In this document: piece after piece, positions 1 through 5,456 of the stretch
Layout of the letters: each line of letters begins with the position of its first letter
How positions within the stretch are numbered: position 1 is the first letter of the stretch
From: Thermococci archaeon
GTDB taxonomy: Archaea > Methanobacteriota_B > Thermococci > Thermococcales > Thermococcaceae
DNA length: 6,391 nt
Direction: 5' to 3'
NCBI GenBank assembly: GCA_003663695.1
Contig: QMUB01000074.1
Coordinates: forward strand, 1 to 6,391
Position numbers and translations under genes: made by a program
Notes under the pieces: generated by a model
Databases searched by the model: none
Told to the model about the DNA's origin: nothing
What the model saw: only the letters and a program-made list of their open reading frames with translations

Positions 1-882
1 GAAGAGCAGATGGAGAACGTGAAAAAAACTGCAAAACAAATCGTCGATATAATACTCGATAATGATTATGAGGTTGTAATAACCCATGGGAACGGACCGC
101 AGGTTGGAAACCTGCTCCTTCAGCAGGATGGGGGAGCCCAATACGACATCCCAGCACAGCCAATGGATGTATGTGGAGCAATGACTCAAGGACAGATAGG
201 ATACATGATCCAGCAGGCGATAAAAAACGAGCTTAAAAGGAGAGGCGTGGAAAGATCCGTTACAACTGTTGTAACCCAAGTCCTTGTGGATAAGGACGAT
301 CCCGCATTCCAAAACCCATCAAAACCCGTTGGTCCCTTTTATGATGAAAGAACAGCCAAAAAGCTCGCAAAGGAGAAAGGATGGACAATAATAGAGGATT
401 CGGGAAGAGGATGGCGTAGAATAGTTCCCTCACCAGATCCAAAAGATATCGTGGAACGGGATGTCATAAAAAGCCTCGTGGAAAATGACGTTATAGTTAT
501 AGCAAGCGGAGGTGGAGGCATTCCGGTAATTGAAGAGGAGGGCAAGCTCAAAGGAGTGGAGGCGGTTATAGATAAGGATCTAGCAGGAGAAAGGCTCGCG
601 GAAGTTGTTAATGCAGACATCTTCATGATTCTAACCGATGTTAATGGAGCCGCTATAAATTACGGAAAGCCCGGAGAAAAGTGGCTCGAGAAAGTGAATT
701 TTGAAGAGATGAGGCGCTATTATGAAGAGGGACACTTTAAGAAAGGGAGCATGGGGCCAAAAGTCCTCGCAACCATGAGGTTCATTGAGTGGGGTGGTGA
801 GAGGGCTATAATTGCAGCGTTGGACAAAGCCGTCGAAGCCTTAGAGGGTAAAACCGGAACCCAGATAGTTAAAGAATCTTAA
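1..882 (+). CDS. Carbamate kinase, 5'-truncated by the window edge
   Basis: Carbamate kinase transfers phosphate between carbamoyl phosphate and ADP (giving ATP, CO2 and ammonia) in the cytoplasm. In Pyrococcus the enzyme was first studied as a carbamoyl-phosphate synthetase-like enzyme. The frame is open from base 1 (codons gaa gag cag before the first ATG at 10), and 293 codons are visible against about 314 in the Pyrococcus furiosus protein, so only the N-terminus with the GGNAL phosphate-binding loop lies outside. Visible family motifs, in order, are [60 protein letters not shown] and KGSMGPKV; the DKD lysine and the GPK lysine are known nucleotide or phosphate contacts in this amino-acid kinase fold. 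The C-terminus (EGKTGTQ) is intact. It ends before a structured spacer and appears transcriptionally separate from the next operon, which has its own TATA box. Family assignment is very secure; the ATG at 10 is internal and not the start. Confidence 0.96.
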   Translation, partial: EEQMENVKKTAKQIVDIILDNDYEVVITHGNGPQVGNLLLQQDGGAQYDIPAQPMDVCGAMTQGQIGYMIQQAIKNELKRRGVERSVTTVVTQVLVDKDDPAFQNPSKPVGPFYDERTAKKLAKEKGWTIIEDSGRGWRRIVPSPDPKDIVERDVIKSLVENDVIVIASGGGGIPVIEEEGKLKGVEAVIDKDLAGERLAEVVNADIFMILTDVNGAAINYGKPGEKWLEKVNFEEMRRYYEEGHFKKGSMGPKVLATMRFIEWGGERAIIAALDKAVEALEGKTGTQIVKES

Positions 883-884
883 TC

Positions 885-903
885 TTTCTTAAATTTTAAG
901 AAG
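885..903 (+). terminator. AT-rich inverted repeat after carbamate kinase, possible terminator
   Basis: Just past the stop codon lies a 19-nt palindrome, TTTCTTAAATTTTAAGAAG, with one G-T pair at its end and a pyrimidine-rich left arm. Archaeal transcription stops mainly at T-rich tracts without needing a hairpin, so this is a plausible but weak terminator. Confidence 0.3.
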
Positions 904-922
904 TTGGGTTTATAGTAGCCCA

Positions 923-1005
923 GAAAACAGGGGTACGGAAACAGTCCCCACAATGGACATTCCCGGTTCTCCTTCTGTAACAGCTTTAGAAGGAGTACCC
1001 AACAG
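923..1005 (+). other. Intergenic segment with strong nested inverted repeats (possible structured RNA or element)
   Basis: This stretch has no convincing reading frame but several complementary segments. CTCCTTCT (969-976) is a perfect match to AGAAGGAG (988-995) across an 11-nt loop; counting outward past one T-T mismatch the stem reaches 965-976 with 988-999. GGGTAC (931-936) is complementary to GTACCC (995-1000), which would enclose everything between. Inside, GTCC (944-947) pairs with GGAC (955-958); alternatively GGGG (930-933) pairs with CCCC (946-949). The tetramer ACAG occurs four times (927, 941, 980, 1002). The arrangement could be a three-way-junction RNA, a degraded mobile-element end, or a leader upstream of the next operon's TATA box. 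It matches no riboswitch or H/ACA layout I recognise: no K-turn and no guide pocket are evident. Confidence 0.4.
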
Positions 1006-1021
1006 TATGCTGCCAAGAAGG

Positions 1022-1037
1022 GATAAACTTTTTATAC
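1022..1037 (+). promoter_or_regulatory. BRE/TATA promoter of the YhfC-PadR-SdpI operon
   Basis: GATAAAC followed by TTTTTATA (1029-1036) resembles the Thermococcales BRE plus TATA box. A start of transcription about 25 nt downstream would fall near 1057-1060, inside the palindrome at 1054-1072, leaving a leader of about 25 nt before the ATG at 1084. Confidence 0.6.
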
Positions 1038-1053
1038 AACTTCGACCAAAAAT

Positions 1054-1072
1054 TACCTCGAACTTCGAGGTA
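1054..1072 (+). promoter_or_regulatory. 19-bp perfect palindrome at the predicted transcription start, likely repressor operator
   Basis: TACCTCGAACTTCGAGGTA is a perfect inverted repeat of two 9-bp arms around a central C. The half-site core AACTTCGA (1061-1068) is repeated directly at 1038-1045, 23 bp upstream, next to the TATA box. The palindrome covers the predicted transcription start, where bound protein would block RNA polymerase. The operon encodes a PadR-family dimeric repressor, so autoregulation through this site is the simplest reading. It does not match the ATGT-N8-ACAT operator known for some bacterial PadR proteins. The same sequence could form a hairpin if transcribed. Confidence 0.6.
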
Positions 1073-1083
1073 TGGTGATAGAG

Positions 1084-2184
1084 ATGAAAAGATGGGTGCT
1101 GTTTTTGATGATGATTCTCATTCTTGGGAATTTTGTCCTGGCTGAAAAACCATATGAGGAAACCGCAAAAGCTACATTTAATGCTTTGAAAACCGGGGAT
1201 TACTCTATTCTAGAACCGTATCTGGATGATGCCATGAAAAAAGCCTTCGACGAGAAGGGTTTCAAAGGTTTTAGAGAAAATTTAGTCAGCAAATACGGTC
1301 CTCTGCAAAGCTATGAATTTGTTAAGGAAGGGAAAGCTGGAGAGTTTATACTCGGCTACTATGACTTCAAGTTCGAGAAAGCGGATGTAACCTTAAGGAT
1401 GGTCTTTAAAGAAGTCAATGGGAAGTACAAGCTCTCCGGACTCTGGATTGATAAGGTCAGCTGGAAGGAGGAGGGAGGACTTCCCTTGGCTCTGGCAGTT
1501 ATCTTCCCAATTTTAGGGGGTATTTTAGCGCTCATAACTTTCTATGCCCTTGGGTTCAAACTGAGAGGCGCAGAATTAATTCTGGGTTTTTTCCTCGTTG
1601 TCATAACGCTTTTCGTCCAAAATCCAATCCAACAGGCCCCATTTTTGGCTCTCGGAGTAAAATCAAACTCGGATGTTTTGGCTAGGGGAGCATCCTTCGT
1701 TGTCCTGGCTTCAATATGGCTTGGCTTTGTTGCAGGATTCTTTCAAGAAGGTCTTAAGTATATCTTTGTAAGGAACAAAACACTAAGAGCAGCCCTCTTC
1801 ATTGGGGTGGGCTTTGGTTTAGGGGAGGCTATTTTAATACCCCTCCTTCAGCTCGTTCAATCAATGGCATTGGGAAGTGCTCCACACCAAGCACTCGTGA
1901 TATACCTTCTCTCTATGGGAGAACGCTATTTAGCTGCGCTTTTCCATGCCGGAACAACAATAGTTTTAGCTTATGCCTACAAAAATGGCTTCGGGAGGAA
2001 AGCACTTTTAAGCCTTAGCATAGCTCATGGAGTCGTGGATAGCTTTGCCGCTCACTATCAGCTAACACAATCTCAAGTAAGCCTGCTCTTGACCTACATC
2101 TCCCTAATCGCTATAAGCTTCATGCTGCTTCGCTATGGTATCCCGGAGGTTAAAGGGGAGGAGGAAGAAAAGATTGTTTGGTAA
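1084..2184 (+). CDS. YhfC-family intramembrane metalloprotease with exported N-terminal domain
   Basis: Predicted 366-aa membrane protein. Residues 1-20 form a signal peptide or anchor (MKRWVLFLMMILILGNFVLA). Residues about 22-128 form a soluble domain that would lie outside the membrane and looks like DUF3887-type domains (YEETAKATFNALKTGDY, then a helical part and a beta-rich part). About seven hydrophobic segments follow from residue 132. The family-like conserved polar residues are QEGLKY (E222), GLGEA (E248), GERYLAALFHAG (E280, R281, H288) and IAHGVVD (H315, D319), as in YhfC proteins of the CPBP/PrsW putative intramembrane protease superfamily. Its substrate is unknown. The ATG at 1084 is preferred over 1072 because GGTGAT (1074-1079) lies 4 nt before it, and 1072 is part of the palindrome and lacks a Shine-Dalgarno sequence. 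It is the first gene of the operon and overlaps padR. Family is likely, catalysis is inferred. Confidence 0.78.
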   Translation: MKRWVLFLMMILILGNFVLAEKPYEETAKATFNALKTGDYSILEPYLDDAMKKAFDEKGFKGFRENLVSKYGPLQSYEFVKEGKAGEFILGYYDFKFEKADVTLRMVFKEVNGKYKLSGLWIDKVSWKEEGGLPLALAVIFPILGGILALITFYALGFKLRGAELILGFFLVVITLFVQNPIQQAPFLALGVKSNSDVLARGASFVVLASIWLGFVAGFFQEGLKYIFVRNKTLRAALFIGVGFGLGEAILIPLLQLVQSMALGSAPHQALVIYLLSMGERYLAALFHAGTTIVLAYAYKNGFGRKALLSLSIAHGVVDSFAAHYQLTQSQVSLLLTYISLIAISFMLLRYGIPEVKGEEEEKIVW

Positions 2185-2545
2185 TCCAAAGGAAAAAGCC
2201 CTAAAGAAGCTGCGAAAAGAACTCCGTGCAGGTCTTTACTCCTACATAGTCCTATCTCTCCTTAAAAACAATGGAGAAATGCACGGATATTCCATACGCA
2301 AGGAATTTGAAAAAATAAGCGACGGAAAAATAGTGCCGAGTGAGGGAGCGCTCTACGACCTCCTCAAAAGTTTGGAGAGGTATAAGCTCATAGAGGGTTT
2401 TTGGGCTGAGGTGGGAGGGAGGCCGCGGAAGTACTACCGCATAACTCCCCTTGGGATGGAAGTTTTTAAAGAACTTGAAAATGAGATAGGGCTCATAAAT
2501 AGGACTCTAAAAGAGGTAAGAGGTGAAAAATATGAATGGAGCTGA
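2174..2545 (+). CDS. PadR-family transcriptional regulator
   Basis: Small DNA-binding protein, 123 aa from a TTG start, with the PadR winged helix-turn-helix filling most of its length: GLYSYIVLSLL (20-30), MHGYSIRKEFE (36-46), VPSEGALYDLLKSLERYKLIEG (54-75, recognition region) and the wing GGRPRKYYRITPLG (81-94). A short helical tail remains for dimerisation, as in the small PadR subfamily. The TTG at 2174 is chosen because GGAGGAGG (2157-2164) sits 9 nt before it and the upstream ATG (2135) has no Shine-Dalgarno sequence and would add a very basic, atypical extension; if ATG 2135 is used the protein has 136 aa. Either start overlaps the protease gene (by 11 or 50 nt), and the 3' end overlaps the next gene by 14 nt, so the three are translationally coupled. 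It probably binds the palindrome at 1054-1072; its ligand or partner is unknown. Confidence 0.9.
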   Translation: MFGNPKEKALKKLRKELRAGLYSYIVLSLLKNNGEMHGYSIRKEFEKISDGKIVPSEGALYDLLKSLERYKLIEGFWAEVGGRPRKYYRITPLGMEVFKELENEIGLINRTLKEVRGEKYEWS

Positions 2546-3341
2546 TCCTGTATCAACGATGTTTGGTTTTCTCACGTCCTTGCTCATCTTCACAGCAGGT
2601 CTCCTGACGTATATTTTCAGGAACAAACCAAATATGGCTATAGGATTTCGCATTGGCTATACCTTCCAGTCAAAGGATGCATGGAGGCGGACGAACGAAT
2701 TCGCCGGAAAGGCGTTTATGGCGCTGGGGATTCTGATGGCAATCGTGAACCTTTTCCTCAAAAGCCCACCCGCTGTAACGATCCTGATGGTGCTCGGAAT
2801 CAGCCTGATACTTTGGAAAAGCTATGGAATATCCAAGGAAATCGTAGAGAGGGAGGATCTCTCCAAACCCGCTAAGGGCACCCCACAGCTCATAAAGAAT
2901 ATAGATATAAAGCCGTACATCCTCTTCCAGCTTGCCCTCCTTTGCTCCTACATCCTCCTCCTCACCTTGAGCTGGGATAAAATGGCGGACACGATAGCGA
3001 CCCATTTTAATTTCAATGGAATTCCTGACCGCTTTGAACCCAAATCAACAGGAGCATTCCTCCTGCCGGTTATGGTCTCGGCGTTCGTAATTGGCCTCAC
3101 ATACCTCGGGAAGGATCCGATGGCACTGAGGATTCCCGGAGGGAGTGTGAAGGTAGCGAGGATAATCCTCGAGCTCCTGACGATAATCCAGCTGCTCCTC
3201 TGGGGTGCATTCGTTTACTCACTCCTCTACAACGCCTACGGCTTCAGCTCCGCGATCCTTCTTTCCCTCTTCACAGTCGGTAGTATTGGTGCCATTGTGG
3301 TTGAGACCATCCGACTGCTGAGGATCCTGAGGATGAGGTGA
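2532..3341 (+). CDS. SdpI/DUF1648 family membrane protein (possible immunity or signalling receptor)
   Basis: Predicted 269-aa membrane protein with about six to seven hydrophobic segments (about 9-28, 57-76, 80-97, 127-147, 174-192, 209-232 and 236-258). Between the first two lies the SdpI-type cytoplasmic signature IGFRIGYTFQSKDAWRRTNEFAGK (37-60, key residues G38, R40, S48, W51, N55, G59). In the second half is the DUF1648 signature ATHFNFNGIPDRFEPKS (156-172; H158, N160, G163, D166). Bacillus SdpI has these two modules in the opposite order, DUF1648 first. In B. subtilis SdpI confers immunity to the SdpC toxin and sequesters the repressor SdpR at the membrane; that role is only inferred here from the adjacent repressor. 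The ATG at 2532 has GAGGTGA (2520-2526) 5 nt upstream, so a GTG at 2523 is unlikely. The 5' end overlaps padR by 14 nt. Confidence 0.8.
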   Translation: MNGADPVSTMFGFLTSLLIFTAGLLTYIFRNKPNMAIGFRIGYTFQSKDAWRRTNEFAGKAFMALGILMAIVNLFLKSPPAVTILMVLGISLILWKSYGISKEIVEREDLSKPAKGTPQLIKNIDIKPYILFQLALLCSYILLLTLSWDKMADTIATHFNFNGIPDRFEPKSTGAFLLPVMVSAFVIGLTYLGKDPMALRIPGGSVKVARIILELLTIIQLLLWGAFVYSLLYNAYGFSSAILLSLFTVGSIGAIVVETIRLLRILRMR

Positions 3342-3342
3342 G

Positions 3343-3480
3343 ATGAATCCCTACATCCTGCTCAAACTGTTCTCGTGCTCTTCACGCGCTCGTACTGGTC
3401 GGCTCAGCTTTCCAGCGCCGCTATCAGTTCATCCTCGGTAGGGTCTTTAATCCTCATCGCACCCCCCGTCAATCTATGTA
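3343..3480 (+). pseudogene. Decayed start of a membrane-protein gene after the SdpI-like gene
   Basis: One base after the SdpI-like stop, an ATG opens a frame beginning MNPYILLKLF that turns non-hydrophobic and stops at 3441 (32 aa). The other forward frames continue the membrane-like pattern: LVLFT is readable in one shifted frame just after, and ALHALVLVGSAFQ in another, which ends at 3480 (TAA). Joined across frameshifts this would be a first transmembrane segment. The composition is as GC-rich as nearby coding sequence and unlike the AT-rich spacers. I read it as a remnant of a fourth operon gene; alternatively the 32-aa frame is meaningless. Confidence 0.3.
3404..3457 (-). pseudogene. 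Very short reverse frame, probable truncated gene
   Basis: On the minus strand an ATG preceded by a G-rich Shine-Dalgarno-like GGGGGGTG and, further up, by a TATA-like GTTTAAATATTTT (3500-3488) starts a 17-codon frame, MRIKDPTEDELIAALES, ending in TGA. The same frame continues as ADQYERVKSTRTV before a second stop at 3364-3362. The charged, helical character looks like genuine protein sequence, as if a small gene lost its reading frame by stop mutations (for example TGG to TGA). I do not recognise the parent family. It overlaps the forward-strand remnant, and both cannot easily be former genes. Confidence 0.3.
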
Positions 3481-3481
3481 A

Positions 3482-3500
3482 GTTTACAAAATATTTAAAC
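3482..3500. promoter_or_regulatory. TATA region upstream of the methyltransferase, near-symmetric
   Basis: AAAATATTTAAAC (3488-3500) is TATA-like on both strands. Forward, a start near 3520 would give a short leader with GGTGAT (3532-3537) 3 nt before the methyltransferase ATG. In reverse, it would place a start near 3469, 12 nt before the small minus-strand ATG. A second AT-rich run at 3511-3520 lies too close to the ATG to serve as TATA for a leadered transcript. Confidence 0.45.
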
Positions 3501-3540
3501 CTTCCAATATCCTTAAATAATTCCATGGAGTGGTGATACC

Positions 3541-4326
3541 ATGTCCCTTGAAAAGCTCTACCGCCATCTGAGATGGAGGATGCAGCCTGAAGATGAGAGA
3601 GCCCGCAGGAGGTTCGAAAGGATAAGGGCTTTCTTTGAATCCCTAAATCTCCCCAAGAACCCAAGGGTGCTCGATTTGTGTGCAGGTACAGGCATAGCTG
3701 GAGCTGCAGCCTCAAAGGCAACTCACGCCAGGCTCCTAACGGTTATAGACGCGAGAGAAGAAGACCTAGAAAAAGCAAGGGAGTGGCTTAAAATAGCGGA
3801 TATCAATCCCGGGCTTCAAACCATCGTTGGAGATGTGAGAGAGGTTCATAGACTCGTAAAGGAGCACGACCTCGCCATCCTGTGGGGGCTCACTATGCCG
3901 CATTTTGACCCCTTCGATGCCATCAAAATTTTTGCAGGGGTCTCCACTGTGCTGAGCGAGGATGGAGTTTTTATGGTTGAAGAAACTGACAGACTTTACA
4001 TGATTTCAAGAAGCCGCTACAAGGACCTCCTCGTAGAAACAAGAGGAGAAGATTACACAATCATCTCAATCCATGAGGGCTACGATATGAGGAGGGGGCT
4101 CTTTAAGAGAGGTTGCTACAAGCTACCGGGCTTCGAAAGGATAGGGGAAATGGAGACGAGACTCTGGGATCTGGCTTCACAGCTCGCAATAGGGAGGATT
4201 TTCTTTGAGGAGGCGAGGCTCATAACAACAGCCGAGCATGGCATAACGGGGGTCTCGGATGTTCTCTACTTCCGAAAGCCGAGTAAAAAGGTTGCAGAAG
4301 AGGTTCTAATGTCTCAGATGAAGTAG
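3541..4326 (+). CDS. Class I SAM-dependent methyltransferase, substrate unknown
   Basis: A 261-aa soluble protein with the Rossmann-like methyltransferase fold. Motif I, which binds S-adenosylmethionine, is VLDLCAGTGIAG (43-54). The acidic end of strand 2 is TVIDAREEDLEKA (67-79), motif II/III is TIVGDVRE (94-101), and the strand-4 region is DLAILWGLTMPHFDPFDAIK (110-129), where the TMPHFDP segment would sit at the active site. The strand-5 region is GVFMVEETD (142-150). An N-terminal basic helix (residues 15-35, rich in Arg and Glu) precedes the fold. The C-terminal half (EGYDMRRGLFKRGCYKLPGF) is not diagnostic, so I cannot say whether the target is a small molecule, RNA or protein. Start is set by GGTGAT 3 nt before the ATG. 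It converges on the nitrilase-like gene and overlaps its 3' end by 13 bp. Confidence 0.85.
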   Translation: MSLEKLYRHLRWRMQPEDERARRRFERIRAFFESLNLPKNPRVLDLCAGTGIAGAAASKATHARLLTVIDAREEDLEKAREWLKIADINPGLQTIVGDVREVHRLVKEHDLAILWGLTMPHFDPFDAIKIFAGVSTVLSEDGVFMVEETDRLYMISRSRYKDLLVETRGEDYTIISIHEGYDMRRGLFKRGCYKLPGFERIGEMETRLWDLASQLAIGRIFFEEARLITTAEHGITGVSDVLYFRKPSKKVAEEVLMSQMK

Positions 4327-5108
4327 AACCCGGGCTTTCTATCCTTAAAGATGTCGTTGAACTCGTTTATCCTTTTATTCCTCGCCTCCTTAACGTTTAT
4401 ATCAACAATTCCAACCTCCTCCTTGTCCTCACTCCCCATCGCCAGCACTTCAGCCTTCGGCGAGGCTATGGTGCTCTTCCCTATGAACCTCAGCCCGCGC
4501 TCTTCTCCTGTTCTGTTTGCAGTAATTGAAAAGACCCTGTTCTCAAGGGCTCTTATGGGCATTGCCCTCGGTGCGTAGGGCATCACGAGGTTGGAGGGGT
4601 GTGCTATTATGTCCGCCCCTTTCAGTGCCAGCGTTCTCATGGCCTCCGGAAAGAACCAGTCAAAGCATATCATAATCCCAACCTTCGCCATGCCTATGTT
4701 GAAGACACGAAAGCCGAGGTTTCCAGGCTCGAAGAAGAGCTTCTCACGGTAGAAAAGATGGATTTTGCGGTATTTGCCGATGTAGCCGGAGGCTATAGGG
4801 CCCGTTATTACCGCCGAATTGTAAAGGGTACCATGTTCATCCCGCTCCGCGGTTCCTGCAACTATAAAAACGTCGTGCTCCCTGGAGAGCTCCGCGAGAA
4901 ATTCTGTGGTCTCCCCATCCGGGATCTGCATGGCGATGCTTTCCACTTCTTCCCTGCTCTCAAAGTTATAGCCCGTATCAAAGAGCTCGGGTAGAACGAC
5001 GAGCTTTGCACCTCCGGCGGCCGCTTTTTTTATAAGGCGCTCGGCTTTGCTGAGGTTGGCATTTAAATCCAAAAGTTTTGGTTCCATCTGAATGAATCCC
5101 ACTTTCAT
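4314..5108 (-). CDS. Carbon-nitrogen hydrolase (nitrilase superfamily), close to P. horikoshii PH0642
   Basis: Cytoplasmic hydrolase of amides or nitriles, 264 aa, the size of the Pyrococcus enzymes (PH0642 of P. horikoshii has a crystal structure; the P. abyssi homologue is reported to act on small aliphatic nitriles). The catalytic Glu-Lys-Cys triad is visible: E41 in VVLPELFDTGYNFESREEV, K115 in GKYRKIHLFYREKLFFEPG (with E122 as the usual second glutamate), and C148 in KVGIMICFDWFFPEAMRTLALKGA. HPSNLVMPYAPRAMPIRALENRV (170-192) and the C-terminal NDIFKDRKPGFYF are hallmarks of this archaeal group. The physiological substrate is not known from sequence. The ATG at 5108 follows GGGTGG by 4 nt; a TTG at 5120 would overlap that Shine-Dalgarno and is rejected. 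The gene is monocistronic, convergent with the methyltransferase. Confidence 0.95.
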   Translation of the reverse strand: MKVGFIQMEPKLLDLNANLSKAERLIKKAAAGGAKLVVLPELFDTGYNFESREEVESIAMQIPDGETTEFLAELSREHDVFIVAGTAERDEHGTLYNSAVITGPIASGYIGKYRKIHLFYREKLFFEPGNLGFRVFNIGMAKVGIMICFDWFFPEAMRTLALKGADIIAHPSNLVMPYAPRAMPIRALENRVFSITANRTGEERGLRFIGKSTIASPKAEVLAMGSEDKEEVGIVDINVKEARNKRINEFNDIFKDRKPGFYFI

Positions 5109-5135
5109 AGTTCCACCCAATTTTCCTTGTCCCCA

Positions 5136-5177
5136 TGCTTTATTTCATTTTTTGTAGCGGCTCGAATTTTTATTGCA
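5136..5177 (-). promoter_or_regulatory. Candidate TATA region for the nitrilase-like gene
   Basis: Reading the minus strand there are two AT boxes: GCAATAAAAATTCG (5177-5164) and ATGAAATAAAGC (5148-5137). The first would give a leader of roughly 35-40 nt, the second a leader of under 15 nt. I cannot choose between them. Confidence 0.3.
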
Positions 5178-5410
5178 GTCTACAAAGGGTTAATAGAGAA
5201 AAGAAGCAACTGAAATGTTTTTACAGACACTTGCGATATGATACAAATTGCAAATGAATTTTTACAGGAACTCATGCCCCATCACACTCAGAGAGCAGAT
5301 ATTAAAGGTTTGAAATTTTCCAAAAGGAACCGGGCAGGGGAAGGAGGAATTGAAGCGGGAGCCACCCAGAGATTTCCTTTTCATGCATGGCTAATTTCAA
5401 TGGCAAAAGA

Positions 5411-5424
5411 GAAAAGTTTAAAAA
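5411..5424 (+). promoter_or_regulatory. TATA promoter of the L41e gene
   Basis: GAAAAGTTTAAAAA is a good Thermococcales BRE/TATA match. It lies about 35-45 nt before the L41e ATG, which predicts a leader of about 10-15 nt that carries the AGGTGAT Shine-Dalgarno (5446-5452). Confidence 0.6.
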
Positions 5425-5456
5425 GTGGCATATGAAAGCAAGGGTAGGTGATGCTC

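Larger units (their letters stand above)
5109..5456. other. Long spacer between the nitrilase-like gene and L41e
   Basis: These 348 bases hold no gene I can support. Visible pieces are the divergent promoters at each end, a direct repeat TTTTTACAG (5218-5226 and 5259-5267, 41 bp apart), an inverted repeat AAAAGGAA (5322-5329) with TTCCTTTT (5374-5381), and between its arms a purine-rich, GC-richer block (about 5330-5370) that could fold. A 65-codon forward frame at 5238-5435 has no Shine-Dalgarno and no recognisable composition. Confidence 0.4.

Noticed and set aside
339..626. 95-codon minus-strand frame inside carbamate kinase
   Set aside because: Serine/threonine/proline-rich shadow of conserved kinase codons with no start signals.
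930..1005. H/ACA guide RNA in the spacer before the operon
   Set aside because: Stems followed by ACA occur, but there is no pseudouridylation pocket and no K-turn or K-loop.
1072..1083. ATG 1072 as start of the protease gene
   Set aside because: It lies in the palindrome about 14 nt from the predicted transcript start with no Shine-Dalgarno sequence, whereas ATG 1084 has GGTGAT at ideal spacing and gives a clean signal peptide.
4599..4994. 131-codon forward frame opposite the nitrilase-like gene
   Set aside because: Antisense to highly conserved catalytic regions of the hydrolase; no recognisable protein features.
5270..5320. Possible C/D box guide RNA on the minus strand (CTGA followed closely by GTGATG)
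   Set aside because: Looks like a D'-C' pair, but no upstream C box (TGATGA) and no proper D box (CTGT instead of CTGA) at the required spacing.
5238..5435. 65-codon forward frame in the spacer before L41e
   Set aside because: No Shine-Dalgarno sequence, no suitable TATA box, no family-like motifs, and it runs through the L41e promoter.
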